A DNA stretch of 64,000 nt, taken from NCBI GenBank assembly GCA_011364905.1, contig RDNZ01000005.1, positions 1 to 64,000 on the forward strand, given 5' to 3'. Positions within the stretch are counted from its first letter, which is position 1. The number at the start of each line of letters is the position of its first letter. The notes beneath the pieces were generated by a model. That model was not told the DNA's origin and ran no database searches. It worked only from the letters and a program-made list of their open reading frames with translations. Position numbers and translations under genes: made by a program. Positions 25,851 to 35,334 of the stretch are shown piece by piece. This stretch comes from Candidatus Thorarchaeota archaeon (lineage in GTDB: Archaea > Asgardarchaeota > Thorarchaeia > Thorarchaeales > Thorarchaeaceae).

Positions 25851-26774
25851 TCATTTGGGTCTAGGAAGCAGATTTCCGAGTCTAGAGAGTTCGATGATGC
25901 TTTCAGTCCAACCGACACCCATAAGATGAACTCCGTTAATCCCCTTTATTTTTCTGATGCTTCCCAGTAGTTCCAACGCAATCTGTATTCCCTCGTTTCT
26001 CTCAGCCACGACTCTCTGTGTTTCATCCAAACCTCTACCCGCATCTCTCATTCTGCTTACAATCTCTTTCGGAACTGTAATTTCTGGTACCTGATTGTTC
26101 ATGAATTCAGCCATCTCTATGTCTCTTAGGGGGATTATTCCTGCAAGCACTTTTAGATTCAAGCTAGTTGCTAGGCTCATGAAATCCTTTAGCCGCGTGG
26201 GATCAAAAATAGCCTGCGTTTGAAAGAACTGAGCTCCTGCAGCTTGTTTCTTCTCTGTAAGAAGAACTTGTTCCTCCAAAGATGGTGTATTTGGATTGAG
26301 TGTTGCTCCAATATAGAACTGAGGCGCACCTTCTAGTTCATCGCCGACAAAATCCACTCCTTGTCGAAGATTACTAGTCAGCTCAATTGCTTTGACCGTA
26401 TCTAAATCGTAGACCTCTTTTGCACCAGGATGTGTGCCATGTTTTGCATGGTCGCCAGCTATGAATAGAATGTTTCTGACACCTAGGGCATATGCACCAT
26501 ACAGCTCACTTTGAATGGAAATTCGATTCCGGTCCCTAGTTGTCATGTGCATTATCGGTTCAGCTCCAGAGCCCAAAACATAATGCGCACAGATAGCACT
26601 ACTCATTGTGGGTATACCTAGAGCATTGTCGGGGACATTAATAGCGTCGCAGAATTTTCTAACCATCTTTGTACGTTCTTTGATGAGATTGGAGTCTGTA
26701 CCATGAGGAGCTCCAATTTCTGCTGTTACAACAAATTCTCCTTCATCTAGCAATCGTTTGAGGCGGGTTTCCAA
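25851..26774 (-). CDS. metF: MetF-type methylene-tetrahydrofolate (pterin) reductase
   Basis: The 307 residues form a MetF TIM barrel: FVVTAEIGAPHGTD, the VRNILFIAGDHAKHGTHPGA loop that contacts FAD, FYIGATLNPNTP, AGAQFFQTQAIFDPTRLKDF and VLAGIIPLRDIEMAEFMNN. MetF reduces methylene- to methyl-tetrahydrofolate. Many archaea use the unrelated F420-dependent Mer for this step, so a MetF at the head of an mtr operon suggests a hybrid or bacterial-type methyl branch. Whether the cofactor is folate or methanopterin cannot be told. It begins with TTG 26774, the first gene of the cluster, 63 bases behind the end of the peptide-binding protein gene. Confidence 0.87.
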   Translation of the reverse strand: METRLKRLLDEGEFVVTAEIGAPHGTDSNLIKERTKMVRKFCDAINVPDNALGIPTMSSAICAHYVLGSGAEPIMHMTTRDRNRISIQSELYGAYALGVRNILFIAGDHAKHGTHPGAKEVYDLDTVKAIELTSNLRQGVDFVGDELEGAPQFYIGATLNPNTPSLEEQVLLTEKKQAAGAQFFQTQAIFDPTRLKDFMSLATSLNLKVLAGIIPLRDIEMAEFMNNQVPEITVPKEIVSRMRDAGRGLDETQRVVAERNEGIQIALELLGSIRKIKGINGVHLMGVGWTESIIELSRLGNLLPRPK

Positions 26775-26837
26775 AAGTTTCGATATCTCCCAATTTTCTT
26801 AATGAGAAGGATATGCGCTACCCTAAATTGCTTTTGT

Positions 26838-28640
26838 CTATTCATGGTGCTTTCTTTCGCTTATCAGAACAAGAATAGCACAAACAATAACAATCGAGTA
26901 TACTATGAATGCGGCATATTGTAATGTTTGATTTTGTGAAACGGGTGTGGAAGCGGCAGAAGTGTTGTCAAGGTTTGGTAGTGTTGGTGGTGGGAGCCAA
27001 TGATACCTTGGATTTGTGGTCAGTTCATAGTACCTTCCATCTTCGAAGTCTGTTAACAAGAAAGCTCCGCAAGTAACATGAGGTTCATCCGGATTAAAGA
27101 CAGGATTCCAAGTATTCCAACCTGAATAACCAATTTCTGTGAAAGTGTGTTCTGGAATTATGTATTCATAGGCAATTTTGTTGAAATGCCAATACGACTC
27201 AGAATCGAACTCAAAGACCACACGATATGTTGATGGCGCATATACAGAAACAAGATCACTCAAGGAATCTGCGGCTGGATTTCCATAAGCTTTGCTTCCT
27301 AGTTGGTATGTGAATGTGAACGCGATGTCATCGGCAGTCAGCATCCAGCCATCTGACCATGTGGCATTTTGTAGGATGTCAAAGGTAAAGCGCATATGGC
27401 CATCAGGGATTAACGAGTTGTTGCTATGGGTTTCAACAAGCATAGATTCTGCTAGGTCTGGAATTGGGTTCATGTTGGGATCATGTGAATAGAGGGATGA
27501 GTAGAGATTCTCAAGAATCAAGTGTGAATAGGATGAAGACGCGGTGTAGATATTGAATCTGTCCGGTTCCCCGCTAATTGCGATATCGAATAAGCCACCA
27601 TAAGACCCATCGATTTCATGAATTCTTCTCAGAGTCCATGGACCTGAGAAACATCGGCATTGGTCCTCAACATAACCTTGGAACTGGTCATTCCTAACTG
27701 CTTCAAAATAGTTATCCTGACATACAACCAATCGTGGAACATTATAGTGTAGATTCTTCTGAATCTCAGTCGAAGCCTCAAAAACCTCTTGGTATGTTTT
27801 CCCATCATGATATTTATCGATCCAGTATGAAAACGTATCATTTCGATAATTAGAGAATTGGAGAAGATTCTCCCAGACTATAGTGTTGTATCCAAAATTC
27901 AAATCCCATACCACCATATCATTAAAAATCTGTGGACTGGGCCATGGATCCAATGAATCATACCAATCATTATTGACATTCAGCGAATCAAGAGCTTCAC
28001 AAGCAAGTTGCGAGATTTTCCCAGCTATGGCTGGACTTGAAGGGGAGTAGTACCCTCTGACAGTAAATGGTTCGCCATTCGGTGCATCTCTGAATCCTGT
28101 TGTCGTATTGAATGCAAATCCAAGTTCATCCAAGAGTGAATTACCTCTCTCTATGTCAGCCTCATAGTAATGATACTCAAGAAAATCTTCTGCACACCAC
28201 CTATTCGTCGATGGAACCACTGAATCATGCAGTGTTGCATGACCTTCGTACACGTAGTCTATAGCTTTAGTTTTGTTGAAAGCAAAAGCAAAAGCCCGTC
28301 TAAAGCCACTGATGTTTAGTGGATATTCACTGCAATTAATGGTTATACCAATATTCCCATTTCTTGGACATTCTAATATGTCAATATCCGGATCAGCATC
28401 TAATGTCGAGAGTTGTGAGTAGGTGATACTACCAATATCAACCGCTCCACTTTGAAGAGCAAGGACATGTTGGTTATATCCGACAGTTACTTTGTAGACT
28501 GCCCTGTCGATAAATGGCCCATAACGGATATCTTCAGGAATATCTATAGAATCAACAAGAGGAATTTGAAGAAGGATGATTAGAAAAATGCAGCACAGAG
28601 ATAATGCACTCTTTGACCTCCTCAAAACAATCCACCCCAT
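26838..28640 (-). CDS. Family 5 (peptide-type) solute-binding protein with C-terminal membrane anchor
   Basis: A signal-like helix (ALSLCCIFLIILLQIPLV) is followed by two stretches of SBP_bac_5 fold (FRRAFAFAFNKTKAIDYVYE, LTADDIAFTFTYQLGSKAYG). The protein ends with a Ser/Thr linker and a second membrane helix (YAAFIVYSIVIVCAILVLI) plus a basic tail ERKHHE. At 600 residues it is in the range of DppA/OppA proteins that bind oligopeptides or nickel. C-terminal anchoring is typical of archaeal binding proteins without lipoboxes. No permease or ATPase genes of the Dpp type are adjacent. A good promoter and a 19-bp palindrome lie just upstream. Confidence 0.85.
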   Translation of the reverse strand: MGWIVLRRSKSALSLCCIFLIILLQIPLVDSIDIPEDIRYGPFIDRAVYKVTVGYNQHVLALQSGAVDIGSITYSQLSTLDADPDIDILECPRNGNIGITINCSEYPLNISGFRRAFAFAFNKTKAIDYVYEGHATLHDSVVPSTNRWCAEDFLEYHYYEADIERGNSLLDELGFAFNTTTGFRDAPNGEPFTVRGYYSPSSPAIAGKISQLACEALDSLNVNNDWYDSLDPWPSPQIFNDMVVWDLNFGYNTIVWENLLQFSNYRNDTFSYWIDKYHDGKTYQEVFEASTEIQKNLHYNVPRLVVCQDNYFEAVRNDQFQGYVEDQCRCFSGPWTLRRIHEIDGSYGGLFDIAISGEPDRFNIYTASSSYSHLILENLYSSLYSHDPNMNPIPDLAESMLVETHSNNSLIPDGHMRFTFDILQNATWSDGWMLTADDIAFTFTYQLGSKAYGNPAADSLSDLVSVYAPSTYRVVFEFDSESYWHFNKIAYEYIIPEHTFTEIGYSGWNTWNPVFNPDEPHVTCGAFLLTDFEDGRYYELTTNPRYHWLPPPTLPNLDNTSAASTPVSQNQTLQYAAFIVYSIVIVCAILVLISERKHHE

Positions 28641-28661
28641 AGTACTAGTAGAGGATTGACT

Positions 28662-28698
28662 TTATTATTTCGGTTCAACCAATGAAATCATTTCATTG
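28662..28698 (-). promoter_or_regulatory. BRE/TATA promoter with upstream 19-bp palindrome
   Basis: On the minus strand CCGAAA (BRE-like) and TAATAAAG (TATA-like) at about 28662-28676 lie 22-36 bases before the ATG at 28640, so the transcript should be almost leaderless. Directly upstream is CAATGAAAT-C-ATTTCATTG (28680-28698), a perfect palindrome with one central base that overlaps the hflX stop codon. Its place just before the BRE suits an activator site. Confidence 0.5.
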
Positions 28699-30006
28699 AG
28701 TGGACAGGCGTCGCAGATCACCAGCAGGCAGATCTCGATCTAACTTTTGAGCCACTTCAATGTTAAGATTGGCAACAACCTCGATGTGCTCTCCAGTGTA
28801 GTTTTCGCTTATGATATCACCCTCCTCATGAAGCCAGGATAGAAGTGACATTCCCTCATTACCGTATGGGAGTTTGATCTCATATCTATGGAGACGTGGA
28901 AGCTGTTCCATAATCGCTTCAACTAGGAGATTGAGATTCATCATATAATGTGCAGATATGGGAACGACTTTCAAGAGTGTGTCAGGAAGCGCATTGACTC
29001 TTTGCTCAATTTCTTCACCACTAAGAAGATCAATCTTGTTGAGTGCTGTTACAATAGGAATACCATTTGCTCCAATCTCATTGAACGTGTCTAGACATGC
29101 TTTTACCTTTCGTTCCATTTCTTCAACACTGTCAGAAGCATCGACTACTAGTATGACAACATCAGCGTCTGCAACCTCCATGAGTGTAGTGTTGAAAGCT
29201 TGAAGAAGAGGTTCAGGTAAATCACTAATGAAACCCACTGAGTCCGACAAAACAACACGACGACCAGGTAGGTTCAGTTCGCTAGCCTTTGTAGAAAGAG
29301 TTGTGAATAGTCCATCAGCGACTTTTGCCTCTGAACCTGTAAGCGCTCTATGTAGGGTGCTCTTGCCTGCATTCGTGTACCCAGCTATTGTGAGCTCAAT
29401 GAACCCCTCATGAACCCGCTTCTTCTTTTTGATTTTTTGTTCGGTTGTGATTTTCTTGAGCTTGTCATTTATTGTCGCCAGTCGTTTCCGAATTTGCTTC
29501 ATTCGCAGGTTAAGCAAATCCTCTCCAGCACCAATCTGCTCGGCTATTGGACGATCTCCAGTATGCTCTTTCTGAAGTCTCATTCTTATCTGGTGACGTT
29601 CAAAGGGCAATTCGTACCTTAATCGAGCCTGTTCAATTTGAAGTATAGCTTGCGGGCTTTTTGCATGTCTATCAAAGATTTCGAGGATGACTTGTGTTCT
29701 GTCACGAACCTCAATTTCCCAGAGTTCCATCAGTCTGAAAACCTGACCTGAAGAAAGGTGGGGGGAGAAGAGTACAAACTCAGGTTCGTTCACTTCTATC
29801 CATGTCTTGATTTCCTCAGCTTTTCCTGAACGGAGGTTATACTTCGCAACAGGAGGACTCACAATATCGAAAGACCCTATCACATCATATGAAGCTGTTT
29901 TTGCCAAAGCCTTAAACTCACTAAGAAGATCGGGTTCTAGATGAAACCTCCGCTGTACAAGTAAAGCTGTTGCTTCGACCATCAGGAGGTCAGAAAGAAG
30001 ATTCAT
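28693..30006 (-). CDS. hflX: Ribosome-associated GTPase HflX
   Basis: An N-terminal HflX domain with its glycine-poor linker and coiled coil (RLRYELPFERHQIRMRLQKE, then RMKQIRKRLATINDKL) precedes a G domain. The G domain has GYTNAGKST (P-loop), SDSVGFISDLPEPLLQAFNTTLMEV (G3 and the HflX signature), and TALNKIDLL (G4). The 437 residues fit the family. HflX binds the large ribosomal subunit, splits stalled ribosomes in bacteria and is widespread in archaea. It is divergent from tgtA with 65 bases between starts. The C-terminal domain ends at the palindrome described above. Confidence 0.92.
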   Translation of the reverse strand: MNLLSDLLMVEATALLVQRRFHLEPDLLSEFKALAKTASYDVIGSFDIVSPPVAKYNLRSGKAEEIKTWIEVNEPEFVLFSPHLSSGQVFRLMELWEIEVRDRTQVILEIFDRHAKSPQAILQIEQARLRYELPFERHQIRMRLQKEHTGDRPIAEQIGAGEDLLNLRMKQIRKRLATINDKLKKITTEQKIKKKKRVHEGFIELTIAGYTNAGKSTLHRALTGSEAKVADGLFTTLSTKASELNLPGRRVVLSDSVGFISDLPEPLLQAFNTTLMEVADADVVILVVDASDSVEEMERKVKACLDTFNEIGANGIPIVTALNKIDLLSGEEIEQRVNALPDTLLKVVPISAHYMMNLNLLVEAIMEQLPRLHRYEIKLPYGNEGMSLLSWLHEEGDIISENYTGEHIEVVANLNIEVAQKLDRDLPAGDLRRLSTQ

Positions 30007-30071
30007 CTTAAAGAGTTTGATTTATGTCACACGGAAAGATTCTTGGCTAGATGAATGTGTGACCGAGTAGA

Positions 30072-32111
30072 ATGCATATGACTCAATTTGAGATTCGAGC
30101 AAAGGATGGTCTGGCACGCCTAGGCAGATTCACAACAAATCACGGAACAGTAAAAACGCCCTTGCTCATGCCTGTGGTCCATCCAGGAAAATCTGCTATT
30201 CCAGCCCAGGCACTAATTGATGAGTATGGATTCCAGATGGTCATCACCAATTCGTACATTATCAACTCTCACGAACGATTTAGAGCAAAAGCCCTGTCGG
30301 ATGGATTACACAGTCTGCTTGGCTTTGATGGTCCAATCATGACAGACTCCGGGACATTCCAGATGTATTTTCATAATCTTCCTGAAAAGGAAATCGAACC
30401 AGTAGAGATAGTTGAGTTTCAACGAGATATTGGAAGTGATATTGGTACAATTCTTGATGTCTTCTCAGACCCTGATGTTGGGAAGGATAAGGTAAAGGAG
30501 GATGTCCAAAAGTCATTTGACAGAGCGAAGATTTCAATCGACAAGAAGGGAGAGATGTTTCTTGCAGGCACAGTTCAAGGAGGCATTTACACTGACCTGA
30601 GAGAGGCCGCAGCAAAATCCCTTGCCAGCTTGGACTTCGATGTGCATCCCATTGGGGGAGTCGTGCCGCTTATGGAACGGTATAGGTTTTCGGATATTGT
30701 GAGAATCACGTTGGCAGCGAAAAAGCATCTTCCTCCAGACCGTCCCGTTCATCTCTTTGGCTGTGGTCACCCCATGCTCTTCGCACAGGCGGCTTTGCTT
30801 GGATGTGACTTCTTTGACTCCGCGTCTTATGCAAAATTCGCTGAGTCCGGAAGGATGCTTCTGTCAACAGGAACTGTGCACCTAAATGAGTTAGATGAGC
30901 TTCCGTGTAGTTGTCCTGTCTGCAGCGCGACATCAGCTGATGAATTAAAAAGCGCAAAGAAAGAGGAACGCGAACTAGAGCTCATGAAACACAATTTGTT
31001 TGTGAGTGCAGCTGAGATACGCCGTGTGCGTCAAGCAATCTCGGAGGGCAAGTTATTCGAGTTGGCGGCGTATAGAGCCAGAGGTCATCCAGCGCTCTAT
31101 GAAGCACTGCAAGCGGTGGTGAAAGAAGCTCAACAACTCGAAAAAAGCGACCCAGTTGGCAAGACCGGATCGATATTCTATACTGGACCTGAAACCACGT
31201 GGAGACCAGAGATTACTGGATTCCACTCTCGTCTTATCGCACGATACCCCTACAAGAAAACAATGACTCTACTGCTCGTGTCTGACTCTGGCCTCAGACC
31301 ATTCTATGACACCTTTGAGGTTGTCATCAAGGAGGTCAGGAAAAGATCAGCTGATGACTTGCTTCTTCTGTTTGTAACACCACTGGGTGTTGTGCCATGG
31401 GAACTAGAACATGTTCATCCAGCCCAGCAATGCCTCTTTCCAGAATCATTAGATCCAGAAACGCTGGAAGCTGTCGAAAAAAGAACAAGAAACGTTCTTG
31501 AGATGCTCTCATTTCAAGACGCAGTTTGGTTCAAACGAAACTCAAACGTGGACTCTGCAGTTGCAAGGTTACAGAAGGAGTATCAACTTGATACTGTTAC
31601 TTCCGCTTCTGAAGTAGTCAGTCATCTCCCTTCCGAAAAGGAGAACGTTTCATGGATGAGAAGAAAATTGCGAGCTCTCTTTATCCATCAATGGGGCAAA
31701 AATGCAGGTGAAGTCGCAGATCTTGAAAACTTGGAGATTGTGCTTTCCAAGAACACTGGCAAAATCAAGCATGTCAAACTAGATGATGGGATTCTATTCA
31801 CCATTGTACCAACCACAGGACTAATCACACCAACCCTACGAGGAGGCAAAGAGCTCCTGCGCGTCGGGATTGATGACACTTACAAGGTAATTATGGATTC
31901 TGAGGTCTCACAATTTGTATCCTCTGGAAAATCGGCGCTTGCGAAGTTTGTGAAACACGCAGATAGGAATCTGAAGGCGGGGGAGGAAGTAGTGGTCTTG
32001 GATGAAGCCAAAAACCTACTAGGAACTGGCAGATCCGTCTTAAGTGGTGAAGAGATGATTGCCTTTAATCGTGGCGTCGCAGTCATGATTAGGCATTCGA
32101 GGAAGCCCTAG
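30072..32111 (+). CDS. tgtA: Archaeosine tRNA-guanine transglycosylase
   Basis: The N-terminal half is a TGT TIM barrel: ITNSYIIN, MTDSGTFQMYF with the catalytic Asp, AGTVQGGIY, HPIGGVVPLMERY, VHLFGCGHPMLFAQAALLGC and the zinc motif CSCPVC. The C-terminal half contains the archaeal TGT extra domains and ends in a PUA domain (LRVGIDDTYKVIMDSEVSQF to AVMIRHS). The enzyme swaps guanine at position 15 of archaeal tRNAs for preQ0, the first step of archaeosine. The length (679) is normal for the archaeal enzyme. ATG 30072 or 30078 could start it. The last 23 bases overlap the 3' end of the convergent ABC ATPase gene. Confidence 0.93.
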   Translation: MHMTQFEIRAKDGLARLGRFTTNHGTVKTPLLMPVVHPGKSAIPAQALIDEYGFQMVITNSYIINSHERFRAKALSDGLHSLLGFDGPIMTDSGTFQMYFHNLPEKEIEPVEIVEFQRDIGSDIGTILDVFSDPDVGKDKVKEDVQKSFDRAKISIDKKGEMFLAGTVQGGIYTDLREAAAKSLASLDFDVHPIGGVVPLMERYRFSDIVRITLAAKKHLPPDRPVHLFGCGHPMLFAQAALLGCDFFDSASYAKFAESGRMLLSTGTVHLNELDELPCSCPVCSATSADELKSAKKEERELELMKHNLFVSAAEIRRVRQAISEGKLFELAAYRARGHPALYEALQAVVKEAQQLEKSDPVGKTGSIFYTGPETTWRPEITGFHSRLIARYPYKKTMTLLLVSDSGLRPFYDTFEVVIKEVRKRSADDLLLLFVTPLGVVPWELEHVHPAQQCLFPESLDPETLEAVEKRTRNVLEMLSFQDAVWFKRNSNVDSAVARLQKEYQLDTVTSASEVVSHLPSEKENVSWMRRKLRALFIHQWGKNAGEVADLENLEIVLSKNTGKIKHVKLDDGILFTIVPTTGLITPTLRGGKELLRVGIDDTYKVIMDSEVSQFVSSGKSALAKFVKHADRNLKAGEEVVVLDEAKNLLGTGRSVLSGEEMIAFNRGVAVMIRHSRKP

Positions 32112-33249
32112 ATGGAGCAGGTGCAAGTGCCAGCGGATGGCCTGGGACCTTTCTAAGAGCATCGACCCCACCAATTGGTAGGATCATCACCTCATCTTGT
32201 GGTGCAAAAAGATGAATATCATCGCCTTCTGTCACTCCAGAATCAGGATCAAGTAAAGCTTCAGCTGAAATGTCTCCAATTCGGAAATAGGCTTCGAGGG
32301 CATTTCCGACGTAGATGGTCCTTGTAACGGTGCCTATAATTTCGTTATCTGTGGCATTTTCCTGCACAGAATGTAGGTCTTCGGGTCTTATTGCCACCTT
32401 CACCTTCTCACCTGACTCAAAGGGGTAATCATTAATTGTTGTCCGTCCAACTACTAACTGATTGTGTGGTATCCGTGCGGTCAGGGTTTCACCAACATCT
32501 TCAATGGTTCCATCGATAAAGGTGCACTGACCAATAAAATCTGCAACGAATACTGTTTGCGGATTGGCGTAAATTTCACGCGGAGTGTCAAACTGCTGAA
32601 CGTAGCCATGGTCCATGACTGCAACCTTATCAGAGATACTTAATGCTTCATGTTGGTCGTGTGTGACATAGACAGTTGTTATCGACAACTCTTTCTGGAT
32701 TCTGATGATTTCTTCCCTCATATCAATCCTGAGCTTGGCATCAAGGTTTGAAAGAGGTTCATCCAATAACAAGACATCTGGTTCTATGGCAAGAGCTCTT
32801 GCCAGCGCGACGCGTTGTTGCTGACCACCTGAGAGCTGGTGGATATGACGACCAGCTAGCTCGCCCATCCGAACCATCTCAAGTGATTCGTTCACTCGTC
32901 TTGAGATAGCGCCCTTAGTGTATTTCATCCCACTGACACGTTTTAGCTTCAGTCCGTATGCAACGTTGTCAGCAACCGACATGTGCGGCCAGAGTGCATA
33001 GTTCTGAAAGCACATTCCAGTGTTTCTCTTGTACGGAGGAATCATTGTCACATCTCTATCATCGAAAAATACCTTTCCATGATCAGGAACGTAAAATCCA
33101 GCAATGATTCGTAGTAAGGTTGTTTTTCCGCAACCAGATGGACCCAGCAGAGTTGAGAGTTCACCCTCTTCCAAGACCATGGTCACTTCATCGGTCGCCA
33201 CAACATCACCGAATGTTTTGCGCAAGTTCTCTAATACAATCTCGACCAT
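32089..33249 (-). CDS. ABC transporter ATPase, FbpC/PotA type
   Basis: The 386 residues have Walker A GPSGCGKTT, the Q-loop FQNYALWPHMSV, the signature LSGGQQQRVALARAL, Walker B VLLLDEPLSNLD and the H-loop THDQ. A C-terminal TOBE domain follows (VGRTTINDYPFESGEKVKVA, then VAIRPEDLHSV). This is the ATPase of importers for ferric iron, polyamines, thiamine or aminoethylphosphonate. It sits 9 bases behind the permease gene, so the three genes down to 36798 form one operon. The short extension after the TOBE domain (LRKVPGHPLALAPAPSRASS) is not typical and overlaps tgtA on the other strand. Confidence 0.92.
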   Translation of the reverse strand: MVEIVLENLRKTFGDVVATDEVTMVLEEGELSTLLGPSGCGKTTLLRIIAGFYVPDHGKVFFDDRDVTMIPPYKRNTGMCFQNYALWPHMSVADNVAYGLKLKRVSGMKYTKGAISRRVNESLEMVRMGELAGRHIHQLSGGQQQRVALARALAIEPDVLLLDEPLSNLDAKLRIDMREEIIRIQKELSITTVYVTHDQHEALSISDKVAVMDHGYVQQFDTPREIYANPQTVFVADFIGQCTFIDGTIEDVGETLTARIPHNQLVVGRTTINDYPFESGEKVKVAIRPEDLHSVQENATDNEIIGTVTRTIYVGNALEAYFRIGDISAEALLDPDSGVTEGDDIHLFAPQDEVMILPIGGVDALRKVPGHPLALAPAPSRASSNA

Positions 33250-33258
33250 CTAATCACC

Positions 33259-35313
33259 TCATATTCCAGTCATGGCTGAAGATCGCGCACCTAGAATCTT
33301 GTTAGTAATAGTGATGACTGTCATTTGCATTGCCATCATTAAAACTCCCAAACAAGCCGCGCTATTTGCAGCCGAATAGCTTGCTGAGTGAGATTCAAGA
33401 ACTTCTTTGGTCCAAAAAGTCATTGGAGCTTGTTCAGGACCTAGACTTCCTAATATCAGACTCGTACTCACCTCGCTAACCGAGTAAACAAATGATAAGA
33501 GGGAACCAGCAAGCACACTAACACCTATCAATGGTAAAGTGATTTTTGCAAATGTTTGATTCTTGCTGGCGCCCAGATTTTGAGATGCTTCTTCAAGCAC
33601 TACAGGCGTTGATACCAGCCCGGCATAGGCTGCTCTAACAGTGAAGGGGAATTTCCGAACAGTATATGACATTATTATTAGGAACGCTGGACCATCCAAA
33701 GGGAAGAAAGGAGTCCGGAAATACATAATGAAATATCCCGTAGCAATGACAATACCCGGAAGAGCAATCGGAGATGTCACAAGCAAGTCGAAGGAGGTCT
33801 TCCCTGGAATATCACGACGCGCAATGATATATGCCGCACTGGCTCCAAGAAGAACAATGAAAACAGTGGCAATCGCGCCATAGATTAAGGTAAATATTAT
33901 CGACCTCGTGACTGCGGGATACGTAGTGAATATGGAGTAGTTCTCTAGGGTCCAAGTGTTAGGCAAAGGTGAAGTGGTTGACCAAATGCCGGCGAATGAT
34001 AGAATTATGACGCTAATCTGGGGAATCAGAGCTAAAAACAACAGGGGAAGCAACAATATGTATAGCAGTAGTGTTGTACGTTTCGAGAGTTTACGAGTTC
34101 GAGGATTCCATTGACCGCCCTTAGTACCGGATTCGTATGATCTCACTCCAGCGTATTTTCGAATTGCCAAGAAACCTAGAAGCGCAAATAAAAGCAGAAT
34201 CATTCCGATAGCAGGTCCTTTAGGATCTATTCCTAGAGCTCCAGATCTGAAAGAATCGAAGACTTGGAAAGCAAGGGTGTTTTTGGCCTGTGGATCCTCT
34301 TGAAATACAATTGGAGTGCCTAAGTCTTCAATGCTGAGAATAAATGTCAGAATGGATCCAGCCTGGATTCCGGGCATTGCTAGAGGGAGGGTGATAGAAC
34401 GAAACAGCCTCGATCCTTTTGCACCCAGATTCTCTGCCTGTTCCTCTAAGGATGGGTCGATTGACATGAAAGAGGAATAGGCGTTGAGATAGACAAGCGA
34501 AAAGAGTGACAATGACTGCACAAAGATAATAGCAGCGAGACCCTTGATTTGTATCTGCATAGGAAAGATATGCAACGTGTCGTAGAATAGATTGTTAATA
34601 AAACCATTAAGACCGAGAAACGACTTGATTCCAATCGCGCCTATAAAAGGTGTAGCAAGAAGCGGGAATATCAGAATTGTTCGGATCACTGATTTTCCAA
34701 AGAACTCGTATCGCGCAACAATGAAAGCCAAGAAGACTCCAAGTAAAACCGAGAATCCGGTAACAATAATCGCTACATATATCGAGTTTATTACTGCACC
34801 GAGGTCCCAGCCCTGAATCACAACAGTCTGGCCAATAATCACCGTTCTGAGATCACCAAAGAAGTGCCAAGTTTTCGTGCCAATATCAAAGTACCATGGC
34901 CAGATGGTGGGATCCTGAAACAGTTGTGCAAAATGATATAATGAAGGCAAACCTGTGCTAGGGTCTGTAAAGGAGTATACTACCACGCTGATTAAAGGCA
35001 AAACAAGAAAGAGAGTGAACGTGATGAGAACGGCTGCCAATTGGATGGAGGTGAGTGTATCCAACTCTCGACGAAGCTTTTTCAATCCGCCTCGAAATCG
35101 ATCCCCAGGGTTTTGCAAGAAATCGCTAACACCATCTAGACGCCGCCCCGTCCAGGGTCCAATCCCTCGAATTCTGCCAATAAGACCATTCTTGAGTCTT
35201 CTTGGAAACGCTCTAATGGTCAGTTCAAGATTATATTGAAACGAATCAGGAACTAACTCGTCTTGTTCAATTGGCACCTCTTCTACCATTTCGTCAGCGG
35301 TGTCATCGTCCAT
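33259..35313 (-). CDS. ABC transporter permease, fused two-domain FbpB type
   Basis: The 684 residues hold two inner-membrane transport domains in one chain, each with about six membrane helices. Each has an EAA loop (SLEEQAENLGAKGSRLFRSI in the first; EEASQNLGASKNQTFAKITL in the second). This single-chain layout is that of FbpB and 2-aminoethylphosphonate/thiamine permeases. An acidic cytoplasmic N-terminal extension of ~90 residues precedes the first helix (LTSIQLAAVLITFTLFLVLP). GAGGAAAGAG upstream of ATG 35313 supports the start. The gene lies between the binding protein and the ATPase, 21 and 9 bases apart. Confidence 0.92.
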   Translation of the reverse strand: MDDDTADEMVEEVPIEQDELVPDSFQYNLELTIRAFPRRLKNGLIGRIRGIGPWTGRRLDGVSDFLQNPGDRFRGGLKKLRRELDTLTSIQLAAVLITFTLFLVLPLISVVVYSFTDPSTGLPSLYHFAQLFQDPTIWPWYFDIGTKTWHFFGDLRTVIIGQTVVIQGWDLGAVINSIYVAIIVTGFSVLLGVFLAFIVARYEFFGKSVIRTILIFPLLATPFIGAIGIKSFLGLNGFINNLFYDTLHIFPMQIQIKGLAAIIFVQSLSLFSLVYLNAYSSFMSIDPSLEEQAENLGAKGSRLFRSITLPLAMPGIQAGSILTFILSIEDLGTPIVFQEDPQAKNTLAFQVFDSFRSGALGIDPKGPAIGMILLLFALLGFLAIRKYAGVRSYESGTKGGQWNPRTRKLSKRTTLLLYILLLPLLFLALIPQISVIILSFAGIWSTTSPLPNTWTLENYSIFTTYPAVTRSIIFTLIYGAIATVFIVLLGASAAYIIARRDIPGKTSFDLLVTSPIALPGIVIATGYFIMYFRTPFFPLDGPAFLIIMSYTVRKFPFTVRAAYAGLVSTPVVLEEASQNLGASKNQTFAKITLPLIGVSVLAGSLLSFVYSVSEVSTSLILGSLGPEQAPMTFWTKEVLESHSASYSAANSAACLGVLMMAMQMTVITITNKILGARSSAMTGI

Positions 35314-35334
35314 CTCTCTTTCCTCAAGTGCGGA

